Positions 1-7,621 of a DNA stretch of 64,000 nt are shown here, one piece after another. Positions within the stretch are counted from its first letter, which is position 1, and the number at the start of each line of letters is the position of its first letter. The position numbers and the translations under genes are program-made. The notes beneath the pieces were generated by a model that was not told the DNA's origin, made no database searches, and was given only the letters and a program-made list of their open reading frames with translations. The DNA lies in assembly GCF_900112845.1 (NCBI RefSeq), contig NZ_FONG01000006.1:310001-374000 (forward strand). Direction: 5' to 3'. This DNA is from Actinacidiphila alni. GTDB taxonomy: Bacteria; Actinomycetota; Actinomycetes; Streptomycetales; Streptomycetaceae.

Positions 1-167
1 CAGTGCATCAGGCCGCGACTGTCCGTCGACCCGATGTACATGCCGGGCCGCTTGCGGACCGCCTCCAGCCCTTCCAGGACGAGCAGGTGCCGCGCGGTGT
101 AGCTGGAGCCGTCGCGATCTGAACCCGTCAGCAGCGCAGAGGTCGGCGCGGATGTTTCGGCGGTCAC
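1..167 (-). CDS. parE: Type IIA topoisomerase subunit B (ParE/GyrB2-like), N-terminus only
   Basis: Only the first 55 or so codons lie in the window; the gene runs off the left edge. The GTG start at 167 has an AGGAG Shine-Dalgarno 8 nt upstream. After a variable leader the translation reads [19 protein letters not shown], the hallmark opening of the GHKL ATPase domain of GyrB/ParE proteins. The family supplies the ATPase subunit of a type II topoisomerase that relaxes or decatenates DNA. Its position two genes from hrdB matches the second gyrB-like gene (parE) of Streptomyces rather than gyrB near oriC. The ATP-binding and Toprim residues are outside the window, so the ParE versus GyrB choice rests on synteny. 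Confidence 0.85.
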   Translation of the reverse strand, partial: MTAETSAPTSALLTGSDRDGSSYTARHLLVLEGLEAVRKRPGMYIGSTDSRGLMH

Positions 168-223
168 GCGGGCAACTCCTCGATCAGGAAAGTTCTGAAG
201 TTTTTTTCAGCCGTGTCGGTGAG

Positions 224-251
224 AGGGTACCGATGCCGGGAGGGGTGACAG
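224..251 (-). promoter_or_regulatory. Predicted parE promoter
   Basis: On the minus strand CTGTCA and TACCCT are separated by 16 bp. This resembles a HrdB-type promoter (consensus TTGACN, TANNNT) and would start transcription about 50 nt before the parE GTG. Prediction from sequence only. Confidence 0.45.
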
Positions 252-566
252 CGCCGCGACCCGGTATCCGGGCCTCATCACGGCCCTCGCCCCGGTCTCC
301 ATGCTAGCCCTCTTCGAGCACGCGTTCGATAACCCGCACGAGTGATACACATGTCACGTTCCCAAAGAGGCATGAACCATTTAGGCTCCGGGCACGTCCT
401 CAGCAACAACCGGCAAGCCAGCCGGGAGCAAGTCCGGACAACAGCTCCATAAGCGACATCTGACGCAACTGACTCCTATTCGCCGCCAATCGGTAACATC
501 CAGTCACTCCGAGGTCGGTTTTCGAGGAAAAGCCGAGAGCGGGAACGTTTTCGGCCTGGTTGGATG

Positions 567-600
567 TTGACCCTGGTACGACAGCTCGTCGAGCTAGAGA
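567..600 (+). promoter_or_regulatory. Possible promoter and 13-bp palindrome before the DUF7455 gene
   Basis: TTGACC at 567-572 is a good -35 hexamer. The downstream sequence contains a perfect palindrome, AGCTCG-T-CGAGCT (583-595), that would overlap the -10 region. A GAGCTA hexamer lies at 18 bp spacing. The palindrome could be an operator or simply an RNA hairpin before the Shine-Dalgarno. Confidence 0.35.
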
Positions 601-609
601 AGAGGCGAC

Positions 610-840
610 GTGACTACTGTTCTGACCCCCGCGAGTCCGCTGACAGCGGCAGACCGCTGCGACCGTTGCGGCGCTCAGGCATACCTGCGCGTTGTCCTCA
701 TCAGCGGTGGTGAGCTGCTCTTCTGCGGACACCATGGACGCAAGTTCGAGCCGGAGCTCAAGAAGATCGCTTCGGAGATACAGGACGAGACCGGACGGCT
801 GACCGACACCCCGGCAACGGCGGGAGACGACGAGCGCTGA
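610..840 (+). CDS. Small zinc-binding-type conserved protein (DUF7455 family)
   Basis: A 76-residue protein with GTG start and a purine-rich ribosome site (AGAAGAGG) just upstream. It carries C17-x2-C20 and C39-G-H41-H42, a compact Cys/His set that probably binds one zinc ion. The family is conserved in actinobacteria between hrdB and the ParE gene, as here, but has no established function. No signal peptide or membrane segment is present, so it is cytoplasmic. The charged C-terminal third (KKIASEIQDETGR) looks helical. A strong hairpin follows at 869-907. Confidence 0.85.
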   Translation: MTTVLTPASPLTAADRCDRCGAQAYLRVVLISGGELLFCGHHGRKFEPELKKIASEIQDETGRLTDTPATAGDDER

Positions 841-868
841 CACATCGCATCAGCGACGAGTTCGAGCC

Positions 869-907
869 GGCGGGCGGACAGACCCCTTGAGGGGGTGTCC
901 GCCCGCC
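869..907 (+). terminator. Strong hairpin terminator between convergent genes
   Basis: GGCGGGCGGACA (869-880) pairs perfectly with TGTCCGCCCGCC (896-907), with a further inner CCCC/GGGG stem on a TTGA loop. No T-tract follows, as is usual for Streptomyces terminators. It can serve both the DUF7455 gene and the convergent protease gene. Confidence 0.8.
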
Positions 908-982
908 GTCTTCCGTCGGAGCCCTCTGCCGGTCGGCCGAACCCGGCCCCGTACGGGCTCCAGGGCCCACGAGTCCCCGTAA

Positions 983-1915
983 TCAGCTGTGCGCGGCCAC
1001 CAGTGACGCCACGGCCGACACACGCGTGTAAACGCCCGGGTACGCCGCCTCGGCGCAGCCGCTGCCCCAGGACACCAGACCGATCACCCGGTCCGCCACG
1101 ACCAACGGACCGCCGCTGTCGCCCTGACAGGCGTCCTTGCCACCCCCCTTGGCGCCCGCGCACATCATCGACGCGCGCACATAGGTGCCGTCGAAACTCC
1201 CCGGATACGCCTGCGCGCACGCCGTGTCCGAGAAGACCGTGACCGTCGCCGTACGCAGCGTGTCCGAGTACGTGCCGCGGCCGGTCGTATCGCCCCAGCC
1301 GTACACATGCGCCTGCGTACCGGCCCGGTAGTCGTCCGTGTCGGACGCGTCCGCCATCGCGATGGTGGCCTCCTTCGGCAACGCGGACGCCAGGGTGATC
1401 ACAGCGATGTCGCCGGCGTTCGTGTCCGGATCGAAGGACGGGTTGGCCCACACCTGGGACAGCTTCAGCTCCTGCCCCGCGCTGCCGCTGAGGTCGGTGC
1501 GCCCGGCGATGACACGCAGATCAGGCAGCTGCCGCCAGTCCCCGACGCCGAGCGCTTCCCGGCCGAAGCAGTGCGCGGCGGTGATCACGGTGCGGGGCGC
1601 CACCGCCACCGCGCCGCAGAATTGGCCGGATCTGCCCGACCCGAAGCGTTTACGGCTGGCCAGCGCCACGACCCAGGGCGCACGGTCCGTGCTGGTCGGG
1701 CTGCCGCCGACCACGACGCCATTGGCGGCCGCCGGCGTCGCGGGGGCGACCAGCGGCACCGCGACGGCCGGCAGCAGCGCGGGCAGCAGGGCCGCGGCCA
1801 GGGAACCGACCCTGGCCCGTCGGCCGAGCACGGTGCGACGGCGCCCGGCGGCGGCACGACGGCGGCCTGTGACGGCACGACGGCGACCTGTGACGGCACG
1901 GAAGGGGAAACGCAT
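983..1915 (-). CDS. Secreted trypsin-like serine protease (S1 family)
   Basis: A 310-aa S1 peptidase with the full triad: His115 in TAAHC, Asp169 in AGDIAV and Ser267 in GDSGGP. Asp261, six residues before the serine, corresponds to the S1-pocket aspartate of trypsin and predicts cleavage after Arg/Lys. A signal peptide with an unusually long basic start ends near PAAA (residues 61-64); the mature enzyme probably begins at VVGG. The first 33 residues are three to four tandem 7-residue units of the type AVTGRRR. The sequence RRTVL inside them could act as a Tat motif, but Sec export is equally possible. The ATG has AGGAGG six nt upstream. It follows hrdB on the same strand, separated by a 26-bp hairpin. 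Confidence 0.9.
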   Translation of the reverse strand: MRFPFRAVTGRRRAVTGRRRAAAGRRRTVLGRRARVGSLAAALLPALLPAVAVPLVAPATPAAANGVVVGGSPTSTDRAPWVVALASRKRFGSGRSGQFCGAVAVAPRTVITAAHCFGREALGVGDWRQLPDLRVIAGRTDLSGSAGQELKLSQVWANPSFDPDTNAGDIAVITLASALPKEATIAMADASDTDDYRAGTQAHVYGWGDTTGRGTYSDTLRTATVTVFSDTACAQAYPGSFDGTYVRASMMCAGAKGGGKDACQGDSGGPLVVADRVIGLVSWGSGCAEAAYPGVYTRVSAVASLVAAHS

Positions 1916-1934
1916 ACGGCCTCCTGACCCTGTG

Positions 1935-1960
1935 GATCACTCTGGACACCCAGAGTGATC
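1935..1960 (-). promoter_or_regulatory. Perfect 11-bp inverted repeat between hrdB and the protease gene
   Basis: GATCACTCTGG (1935-1945), 4-nt loop, CCAGAGTGATC (1950-1960). It lies 20 bp upstream of the protease start and about 95 bp past the hrdB stop. It is the only good candidate for an hrdB terminator, but its position and moderate AT content also suit an operator or leader hairpin of the protease gene. Confidence 0.6.
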
Positions 1961-2055
1961 GATGGGGCCGGAGGCCGCATCCGCAATGGCGCCATGTCCG
2001 GGCGAACTCATCCGCACCGGCGACGCCGCGAAAATCCGTTCAGTCGAGAATCCGC

Positions 2056-3618
2056 TTAGTCGAGGTAGTCCCGCAGGACCTGCGACCGCGACGGGTGGCG
2101 CAGCTTGGACATCGTCTTGGACTCGATCTGCCGGATCCGCTCGCGCGTGACGCCGTAGACCTTGCCGATCTCGTCCAGCGTCTTCGGCTGCCCGTCGGTG
2201 AGGCCGAAGCGCATGGAGACCACGCCCGCCTCCCGCTCGGAGAGGGTGTCGAGCACCGAGTGGAGCTGTTCCTGCAACAGCGTGAAGCTGACCGCGTCGG
2301 CCGGGACGACCGCCTCGGAGTCCTCGATGAGGTCACCGAACTCGCTGTCGCCGTCCTCGCCCAGCGGGGTGTGCAGGGAGATCGGCTCGCGACCGTACTT
2401 CTGGACCTCGATGACCTTCTCGGGGGTCATGTCGAGTTCCTTGGCCAGCTCCTCCGGGGTGGGCTCGCGGCCCAGGTCCTGGAGCATCTGGCGCTGCACA
2501 CGGGCCAGCTTGTTGATGACCTCGACCATGTGCACCGGGATACGGATGGTGCGGGCCTGGTCGGCCATGGCGCGGGTGATCGCCTGCCGGATCCACCAGG
2601 TGGCGTAGGTGGAGAACTTGAAGCCCTTGGTGTAGTCGAACTTCTCGACCGCGCGGATCAGACCGAGGTTGCCCTCCTGGATCAGGTCCAGGAAGAGCAT
2701 GCCGCGGCCGGTGTAGCGCTTGGCGAGCGAGACCACGAGGCGGAGGTTGGCCTCCAGCAGGTGGTTCTTGGCCCAGCGGCCGTCCTCGGCGATGATCTCC
2801 AGCTCGCGCTTGAGCTTGGGGGCGAGCTTGTCGGCGGCGGCCAGCTTGTCCTCGGCGAACAGACCGGCCTCGATGCGCTTGGCGAGCTCGACCTCCTGCT
2901 CGGCGTTGAGCAGCGGGACCTTGCCGATCTGCTTGAGGTAGTCCTTGACCGGGTCGGCGGTGGCACCGGCGACGGCGACCTGCTGGGCAGGCGCGTCGTC
3001 CTCGTCGTCGTCGGAGAGCACGAAGCTCTCGGACTCCGACTTCTCGCCCTCCTCCTCGCCGCCCTTGCCGGCGGCGGCCTCCTCGACCGTCTCCTCCGCC
3101 TCGACGGCCTCGTCCTCGCCGGTGGCCGACTTCTTGGCCGCCACCTTCTTGACCGGGGCCTTCTTGGCCGCGGTCTTCTTGACGGCGGCCTTCTTCGCCG
3201 GCGCCTTCTTTACTGGGGTCTCCGCCTCCACCGATGGCTCCACCGTGGTCTCGGCCTCGACCTCCGCCTGCGGGGCGGCGGCCTTGGGCGCAACGGTCTT
3301 CTTGGCAGGGGCCGCCTTGGTGGCGACCGTCTTGGTGGCAGTACGCTTCGCCGGGCTCTTGGCTGCGACGCTCTTACGGGTGCGCTTGGGCGCCTCAGCG
3401 GAAGTCACCATCAGCGTCACACCCTCCTCGTCGAGGACCTGGTTGAGGCTGCGCAGAACGTTCTTCCACTGGGTTGCCGGAATCTGGTCCGCTTCGAACG
3501 CCCGACGCACATCGTCGCCGGCGATCTGCCCCTGGGCCTTACCCTGCTCGATGAGCGCCATCAGAGACTCGGACTCGGCGATCTCGGACGGGAGCGTACG
3601 GGATGTGCTGGCCGACAC
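2056..3618 (-). CDS. hrdB: Principal RNA polymerase sigma factor HrdB
   Basis: This is the essential housekeeping sigma-70, 520 aa from the GTG at 3618, which has GAGAGG six nt upstream; a TTG two codons earlier lacks spacing. The N-terminal region 1.1 is followed by an Ala/Lys-rich stretch (PAKK, VKK units, about residues 80-165) and an acidic stretch (about 165-210), both typical of HrdB. The core regions follow: region 1.2 ([16 protein letters not shown]), region 2 ([20 protein letters not shown], the [15 protein letters not shown] -10 recognition helix), region 3 and region 4.2 ([20 protein letters not shown]). The C-terminus RDYLD is canonical. One deviation: residue 282 reads Trp (GRWAKNHLL), where I recall Arg in other Streptomyces HrdB proteins. 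Confidence 0.98.
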   Translation of the reverse strand: MSASTSRTLPSEIAESESLMALIEQGKAQGQIAGDDVRRAFEADQIPATQWKNVLRSLNQVLDEEGVTLMVTSAEAPKRTRKSVAAKSPAKRTATKTVATKAAPAKKTVAPKAAAPQAEVEAETTVEPSVEAETPVKKAPAKKAAVKKTAAKKAPVKKVAAKKSATGEDEAVEAEETVEEAAAGKGGEEEGEKSESESFVLSDDDEDDAPAQQVAVAGATADPVKDYLKQIGKVPLLNAEQEVELAKRIEAGLFAEDKLAAADKLAPKLKRELEIIAEDGRWAKNHLLEANLRLVVSLAKRYTGRGMLFLDLIQEGNLGLIRAVEKFDYTKGFKFSTYATWWIRQAITRAMADQARTIRIPVHMVEVINKLARVQRQMLQDLGREPTPEELAKELDMTPEKVIEVQKYGREPISLHTPLGEDGDSEFGDLIEDSEAVVPADAVSFTLLQEQLHSVLDTLSEREAGVVSMRFGLTDGQPKTLDEIGKVYGVTRERIRQIESKTMSKLRHPSRSQVLRDYLD

Positions 3619-3712
3619 GAACAACCTCTCGGAACGATGGGAACGACTCGGTGGAACCGCACAGGCACTCAGCGTCAGAATCGACGCCGAATATTCCTCG
3701 TGCCGTGGCCAC

Positions 3713-3740
3713 CTCTTAAGTCATCGCGCTGCCTCGCCAA
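3713..3740 (-). promoter_or_regulatory. Weak candidate hrdB promoter
   Basis: Minus-strand TTGGCG and TAAGAG are 16 bp apart, about 95 bp before the hrdB start. The -10 match is poor, and other promoters in the 296-bp upstream gap (3619-3914) cannot be excluded. No clear SigR-type GGAAT-N18-GTT was found. Confidence 0.3.
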
Positions 3741-3914
3741 GCGTTACGCCCAGCTTACGTGGCCCGAGTCACACCCTAAATCGTGCAGATAGGCATTAAA
3801 TCCGGACACTTGCCGCGCGGGGGGTGCGACGGCGGCTGTCACGCTTGCGCCGGCGCTCACATGGAACCGCCGCCGACCCCGGGATTCCGGGGCCCGCGGC
3901 GGACGGCGGGGCGG

Positions 3915-4823
3915 TCAGTGCTGCTCGCGCGGACCGGGGACGACGTGGTCGGCGGGAGCCGACTCGGGCTGCTCGGGCTGGACCGTGAGGAGCTGGCGCA
4001 TCGCGGCCTCGGCCGTGACGCCGTCGCTCTCGGCGAGCGCCTCGACGATCCGCTGGTGCAGGCCGACCGACGTGTCGCCGGGCCGGTCGCAGCCGGTGGC
4101 CGGACCGCCGGAGACGTGCAGCGCGGACGAGACGATCCCGGACAGGTGCTCCAGCATCCGATTGCCCGCGACCTGGAGCAGCAGGGCGTGGAATTCGGCG
4201 TCGGCGCGGGAGAAGGTCAGCGCGTCGCCCTGGGCGGCGGCGTGCGCCATGATCTCCGCCATGTCGGCGAGGCGCTGCTGCACGTCCTCACGGCCGTGGC
4301 CGGCGGCGAGCCGGGCGGCAAGCGGTTCGATCGTCCAGCGCAGTTCGAGCAGTTCGCGGCGCTGGTCGTCGCGCTGCGGCCCGAAGGCGCGCCATTCGAT
4401 GATGTCGGGGTCGAGCAGATTCCAGTCGCTCACCGGCCGGACCCGGGTACCGACGTTGGGCCGGGCGCTGACGAGGCCCTTGGCCTCCAGCACCCGCAGG
4501 GACTCGCGCACGACGGTGCGGGAGACCTCGAAGCGCTGGCCGATCTCCTCGGGGACCAGCGGGCGGTCGGCGCCCAGATCGCCGGAGACGATCATCTGAC
4601 CGAGCTGCTGGACGAGTTGTCCGTGCAGTCCCCGGCCGCGGCTGCCGCCGGCCCGGCGGCCCATCCGGCCCATGTCCGGCTCCACGCCTTCCCAGGACGG
4701 CAGTCCTGGTCGGTCGGTGCCGGGGGCTTCGGCGTACGAGTAGCGGTCCAGCTCGCCCGAGCCGGCGATTGCGGAGTCGGCAGAACGAGCCGCGGTCATC
4801 ATTGTGTGCGCAAGGGTACTCAC
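3915..4823 (-). CDS. FadR/GntR-family transcriptional regulator with FCD domain
   Basis: A 302-aa regulator from the GTG at 4823, which has AAAGGA just upstream. An unusual 65-residue leader rich in Ala/Ser/Gly precedes a GntR winged helix-turn-helix (LHGQLVQQLGQMIVSGDLGADRPLVPEEIGQRFEVSRTVVRESL). A C-terminal all-helical FCD domain follows, which in this family binds an organic-acid effector, often at a metal site. The retained DAEFH and the later LHQRIVEAL histidines fit the FCD metal-ligand pattern. It is transcribed away from nothing obvious: the ABC gene upstream is on the same strand but 105 bp away. The target and ligand cannot be predicted. A palindrome just upstream may be its own operator. 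Confidence 0.85.
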   Translation of the reverse strand: MSTLAHTMMTAARSADSAIAGSGELDRYSYAEAPGTDRPGLPSWEGVEPDMGRMGRRAGGSRGRGLHGQLVQQLGQMIVSGDLGADRPLVPEEIGQRFEVSRTVVRESLRVLEAKGLVSARPNVGTRVRPVSDWNLLDPDIIEWRAFGPQRDDQRRELLELRWTIEPLAARLAAGHGREDVQQRLADMAEIMAHAAAQGDALTFSRADAEFHALLLQVAGNRMLEHLSGIVSSALHVSGGPATGCDRPGDTSVGLHQRIVEALAESDGVTAEAAMRQLLTVQPEQPESAPADHVVPGPREQH

Positions 4824-4886
4824 GCATCCTTTGTCGGCGATGCCGATGCGGGCCTTGAGGGCTTTGCTGAAAAGCACACGAAAGGG

Positions 4887-4896
4887 TGAGCGCTCA
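4887..4896. promoter_or_regulatory. 10-bp perfect palindrome upstream of the FadR-type gene
   Basis: TGAGCGCTCA sits 64 bp before the regulator start, within a locally AT-richer stretch that likely holds its promoter. It does not match the known FadR core TGGTNNNACCA. A site for autoregulation is plausible but unproven. Confidence 0.3.
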
Positions 4897-4928
4897 TCAC
4901 CTCATAATTGACGTCTTATGGCGATGAA

Positions 4929-6746
4929 TCATCCCTTTTTGCTGGTGAGTGGCCCACTTCGGCCGACTCGGGCGGCAGTTGGGCGGGGCCGGCGCCGTCG
5001 GCCGCGCAACGCGGCTGCGACATAGGCGCAGATCAGCACCCCCAGTGACAACACCAGCGCGGACACGACCGGTTGTGCGGCGAAACGCAGCACGTCCCTG
5101 GCCGCTCCGCCGCCGCCCTGCGAGACACCGGTGAGCACCGACCACAACGCTCCGCCCGCGTCCACGAGTTGTCGCGCCACCGGCCCACCGAACAGGCCCC
5201 GCACGGCCGGTGCGACGAGCAGCGGTACCGCGAGGACGGCGGCGACGCCGAGCGCGGTGGTACGGAACACGCCGGCGGCGAGCAGTCCCGCCCAGGCGCA
5301 GCCGACGGCGATCGCCGCCCAGCCGGCGAGTGCGGCGGGCAGTGCCGCGAGGTCGGGCGCGTGTCCGGGGCCGAGGGTCAGGCGCAGCGCCACGGTGTCG
5401 GCGACGGCGGCGACCGTGGCGAGCAGCAGCGCGCAGACCCCGCTCACGGCGAGCTTGGCGCCGAGCAGGCGCAGCACGCGTGGTTCCGGTCCGTATCCGG
5501 GTGCCAGGGCGGGGTAGCGGAACTCCTGGCCGTAGGCGAGCGCGCCCAGCGCCCCGGCGCCCACGGCGGCGGCCGGCAGCGGGATCCGGGCGGCCCATCC
5601 GGAGATCAGCCGCAGCGGCGGTGTGGATCCGGTGCCGGCGCGTGCCATCAGTACGGTGCTGACCACCGAGCCGATCAGGGCCGCGCCGGCCACCGGCCAC
5701 GGCGTGAGCACCCCGAACGCCCGCCGCAGTTCGTACCGCAGAGGATGGACCGGGCCGTGCTGCCGTACGGGGTGCCGGCGCGGGGCGGCGGGCGTCGGCG
5801 GTACGCGGCCGGCGTCGGCGTCGGTGCCCGTACCGGTTGTGCCGGTGGTTTCGACGCGAGCGCCGGTCCTGGGGTCCCGGTCGTCCGGGGCGGATCCGTC
5901 GCCGCGTTCCTCGGCGAGGTGGTGCAGCAGGATGCCGTGGCGGTAGGCGGTCTCGCCCACGGCGGCCGAGTTGGTGCCGTAGACGGCGATACGACTGCCG
6001 GTCGCGGCGATCACCTCGGCGCCGCTGTCGGCCAGGAGCGCGCCCAGCCGCTGCGCGTAGGGCGAGCGGACGGCGACGAAGGGGCGCATCCGGGTGCGGG
6101 CGAAGTGCGCGGACGACTGGTCCGCGACGAGGCGGCCCTTGTCCAGGACGATGACATGGTCGGCGGTGCGGGCCAGCGCCTTGGAATCGCGGCCGGTGAG
6201 CAGGACGGCACCGCCGCCGGCGGCGTGCCGCCGCACCAGCGCGTGCACCCAGGCGGCCTCGCGGGCGGGGAGGTCGCGTACCGGGTCGTCCAGGATCAGC
6301 GCTCGGGGCCCGGCGAGCAGCGCGGCGGCGAAACCGAGCCGCCGGTCCATGCCGAGCGCGTACGTGCCGAGCCGCTGGTCGGCGACCTCCGCCAGGCCGA
6401 CCTCATCAAGGACTTCGTCGGCGCGGGTCGCCGGCAGGCCGAAGGCGGCGCAGAGCATACGGAGATGGCCGCGGGCGGTGCGCCCGGGGTGTCCCGGTAC
6501 ATCGCCCAGCAGGGCGCCGACCGCGCGGGCGGGGTGGGTCAGGTCGCGCAGCGGGCGGCCGTCCACAAGCGTGGCGCCGCGTCCCGGTTCCAGGCCGAGC
6601 AGCAGCCGCAGCGCGGTGGACTTGCCGGAACCGGCGGGACCGAGCAGGCCGGTGACCTCGCCCGGCCGGATGTCGAACGTGAGGTCGGCGACGGCGGGCG
6701 GGGCGTTGCGGCGGGGCATGCTGGTCAACCCGATGGCCTGGATCAC
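4929..6746 (-). CDS. ABC-2-like transporter, ATPase and permease in one polypeptide
   Basis: About 605 aa. The N-terminal ATPase has Walker A GPAGSGKST and Walker B ALILDDP. The ABC signature, normally LSGGQ, is reduced to YALGMDRR, and the Walker B is followed by Asp-Pro where Glu-Pro is usual. This could mean weak or altered ATP hydrolysis. A polar linker (about residues 280-330, rich in Gly/Thr/Asp/Ala) leads to a C-terminal half with roughly six hydrophobic segments starting at PVAGAALIGSVVSTVLMA, an ABC-2-type membrane domain. I chose the GTG at 6746 (VIQAIGLTS) over an ATG seven codons upstream because the shorter N-terminus fits the family. The substrate is unknown. Confidence 0.8.
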   Translation of the reverse strand: MIQAIGLTSMPRRNAPPAVADLTFDIRPGEVTGLLGPAGSGKSTALRLLLGLEPGRGATLVDGRPLRDLTHPARAVGALLGDVPGHPGRTARGHLRMLCAAFGLPATRADEVLDEVGLAEVADQRLGTYALGMDRRLGFAAALLAGPRALILDDPVRDLPAREAAWVHALVRRHAAGGGAVLLTGRDSKALARTADHVIVLDKGRLVADQSSAHFARTRMRPFVAVRSPYAQRLGALLADSGAEVIAATGSRIAVYGTNSAAVGETAYRHGILLHHLAEERGDGSAPDDRDPRTGARVETTGTTGTGTDADAGRVPPTPAAPRRHPVRQHGPVHPLRYELRRAFGVLTPWPVAGAALIGSVVSTVLMARAGTGSTPPLRLISGWAARIPLPAAAVGAGALGALAYGQEFRYPALAPGYGPEPRVLRLLGAKLAVSGVCALLLATVAAVADTVALRLTLGPGHAPDLAALPAALAGWAAIAVGCAWAGLLAAGVFRTTALGVAAVLAVPLLVAPAVRGLFGGPVARQLVDAGGALWSVLTGVSQGGGGAARDVLRFAAQPVVSALVLSLGVLICAYVAAALRGRRRRPRPTAARVGRSGPLTSKKG

Positions 6747-6788
6747 CCTTGAACCATAGCTCCGCATATGGGCGATTTGCCGAAAGAG

Positions 6789-7523
6789 CTAGACCTCGGG
6801 CCGCAGCATCGGCGGATTGAGCAGAGTGGCCCCGCCCGCCCTGAACAACTGTGCGGGACGGCCGCCCTGACGGGTCGTCGTCCCCCCGGTCGGCACGAGG
6901 AAGCCGACCGTGCCGGTCACCTTCCGGTGGAAATTGCGCGGGTCCAGCGCCACGCCCCACACCGCCTCGTAGACCCGCCGCAGCTCCCCCACGGTGAACT
7001 CGGGCGGGCAGAAGGCGGTGGCCAGCGAGGAGTACTCGATCTTGGACCGGGCCCGCTCCACCCCGTCCGCGAGGATGCGGTCGTGGTCGAAGGCCAGCGG
7101 CGCCGTCTCCCCCGTGTGTTCCTGGCCGCCCTCGGCCACCAGCGAGCCGACCGGCGCCCAGCGCGCACTGCGGGCGTCACCGCCGGCCCGTGGCGCCGGA
7201 AGGTCGGGGGCCAGCACCAGATGAGCGACGCTGACCACCCGCATCCGCGGATCACGCTGCGGGTCCCCGTAGGTGGCGAGCTGCTCCAGATGGGCACCGT
7301 TCTGCGCCCGCAGCCCGGTCTCCTCCGCCAGTTCCCGCGCGGCGGCCTGCGACAGGTCCTCGTCCTCCCGGACGAATCCCCCGGGCAGCGCCCACCGCCC
7401 CTGGAACGGCGGTTCTCCCCGCCGTACCGACAGCGCGCACAGCTCATGATGTCGCACGGTGAGTACGACCAGATCGACGGTGACGGCAAAGGGCGGGAAG
7501 GCCGACGGGTCGTAGGGCGACAT
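6789..7523 (-). CDS. Nudix domain protein with C-terminal winged helix (NrtR-like)
   Basis: 244 aa with ATG at 7523. The Nudix box is complete: [24 protein letters not shown], matching Gx5Ex7REUxEExGU. The C-terminal part ([29 protein letters not shown], then NFHRKV) matches the winged-helix DNA-binding domain of NrtR-type proteins. There the Nudix fold senses a nucleotide or ADP-ribose ligand and controls NAD or sugar metabolism genes. Enzyme, regulator, or both are possible. TATGAT lies six bp before the ATG, so the mRNA is probably leaderless. Two inverted repeats with TATCG half-sites lie upstream. No NAD gene is adjacent. Confidence 0.85.
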   Translation of the reverse strand: MSPYDPSAFPPFAVTVDLVVLTVRHHELCALSVRRGEPPFQGRWALPGGFVREDEDLSQAAARELAEETGLRAQNGAHLEQLATYGDPQRDPRMRVVSVAHLVLAPDLPAPRAGGDARSARWAPVGSLVAEGGQEHTGETAPLAFDHDRILADGVERARSKIEYSSLATAFCPPEFTVGELRRVYEAVWGVALDPRNFHRKVTGTVGFLVPTGGTTTRQGGRPAQLFRAGGATLLNPPMLRPEV

Positions 7524-7529
7524 GGCGCG

Positions 7530-7594
7530 ATCATAGTCGTCTGCCTGACGATAATCAGCCGGATCTGAAGCTTGATCCCTATCGGATCGATAGG
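7530..7594 (-). promoter_or_regulatory. Promoter and inverted repeats upstream of the Nudix regulator
   Basis: Minus-strand TATGAT (7530-7535) is a near-ideal -10 six bp from the ATG. A perfect inverted repeat, CCTATCG-GAT-CGATAGG, spans 7578-7594. A looser repeat (GATTATCGTC / GACGACTATGATC) overlaps the promoter. Shared TATCG half-sites suggest a self-regulatory operator. Confidence 0.5.
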
Positions 7595-7621
7595 TTTTCC
7601 GGTCCCTTTCCCTTCCCGTGG

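Larger units (their letters stand above)
168..609. other. Divergent intergenic region, parE / DUF7455 gene
   Basis: This 442-bp gap separates two divergent genes and holds no gene I can support. It contains the parE promoter and short leader on the left, and a possible promoter plus palindrome directly before the DUF7455 gene on the right. The middle (about 255-565) has lower GC than its surroundings but shows no coding signal, repeat or obvious hairpin. Confidence 0.6.

Noticed and set aside
213..235. TGTCGGTG at 216 as a fifth damage promoter
   Set aside because: No suitable -10 at N8 and no gene start within reach on the plus strand.
1931..1939. A fourth DnaA box (TGTGGATCA) near the protease gene
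   Set aside because: One mismatch to TGTGGATAA, no TGTCRGTG partner at 24 bp, and no repair gene adjacent.
2095..3792. A 565-codon open frame opposite hrdB
   Set aside because: Leu/Gly/Asp-rich low-complexity translation, antisense to an essential gene, with no ribosome site.
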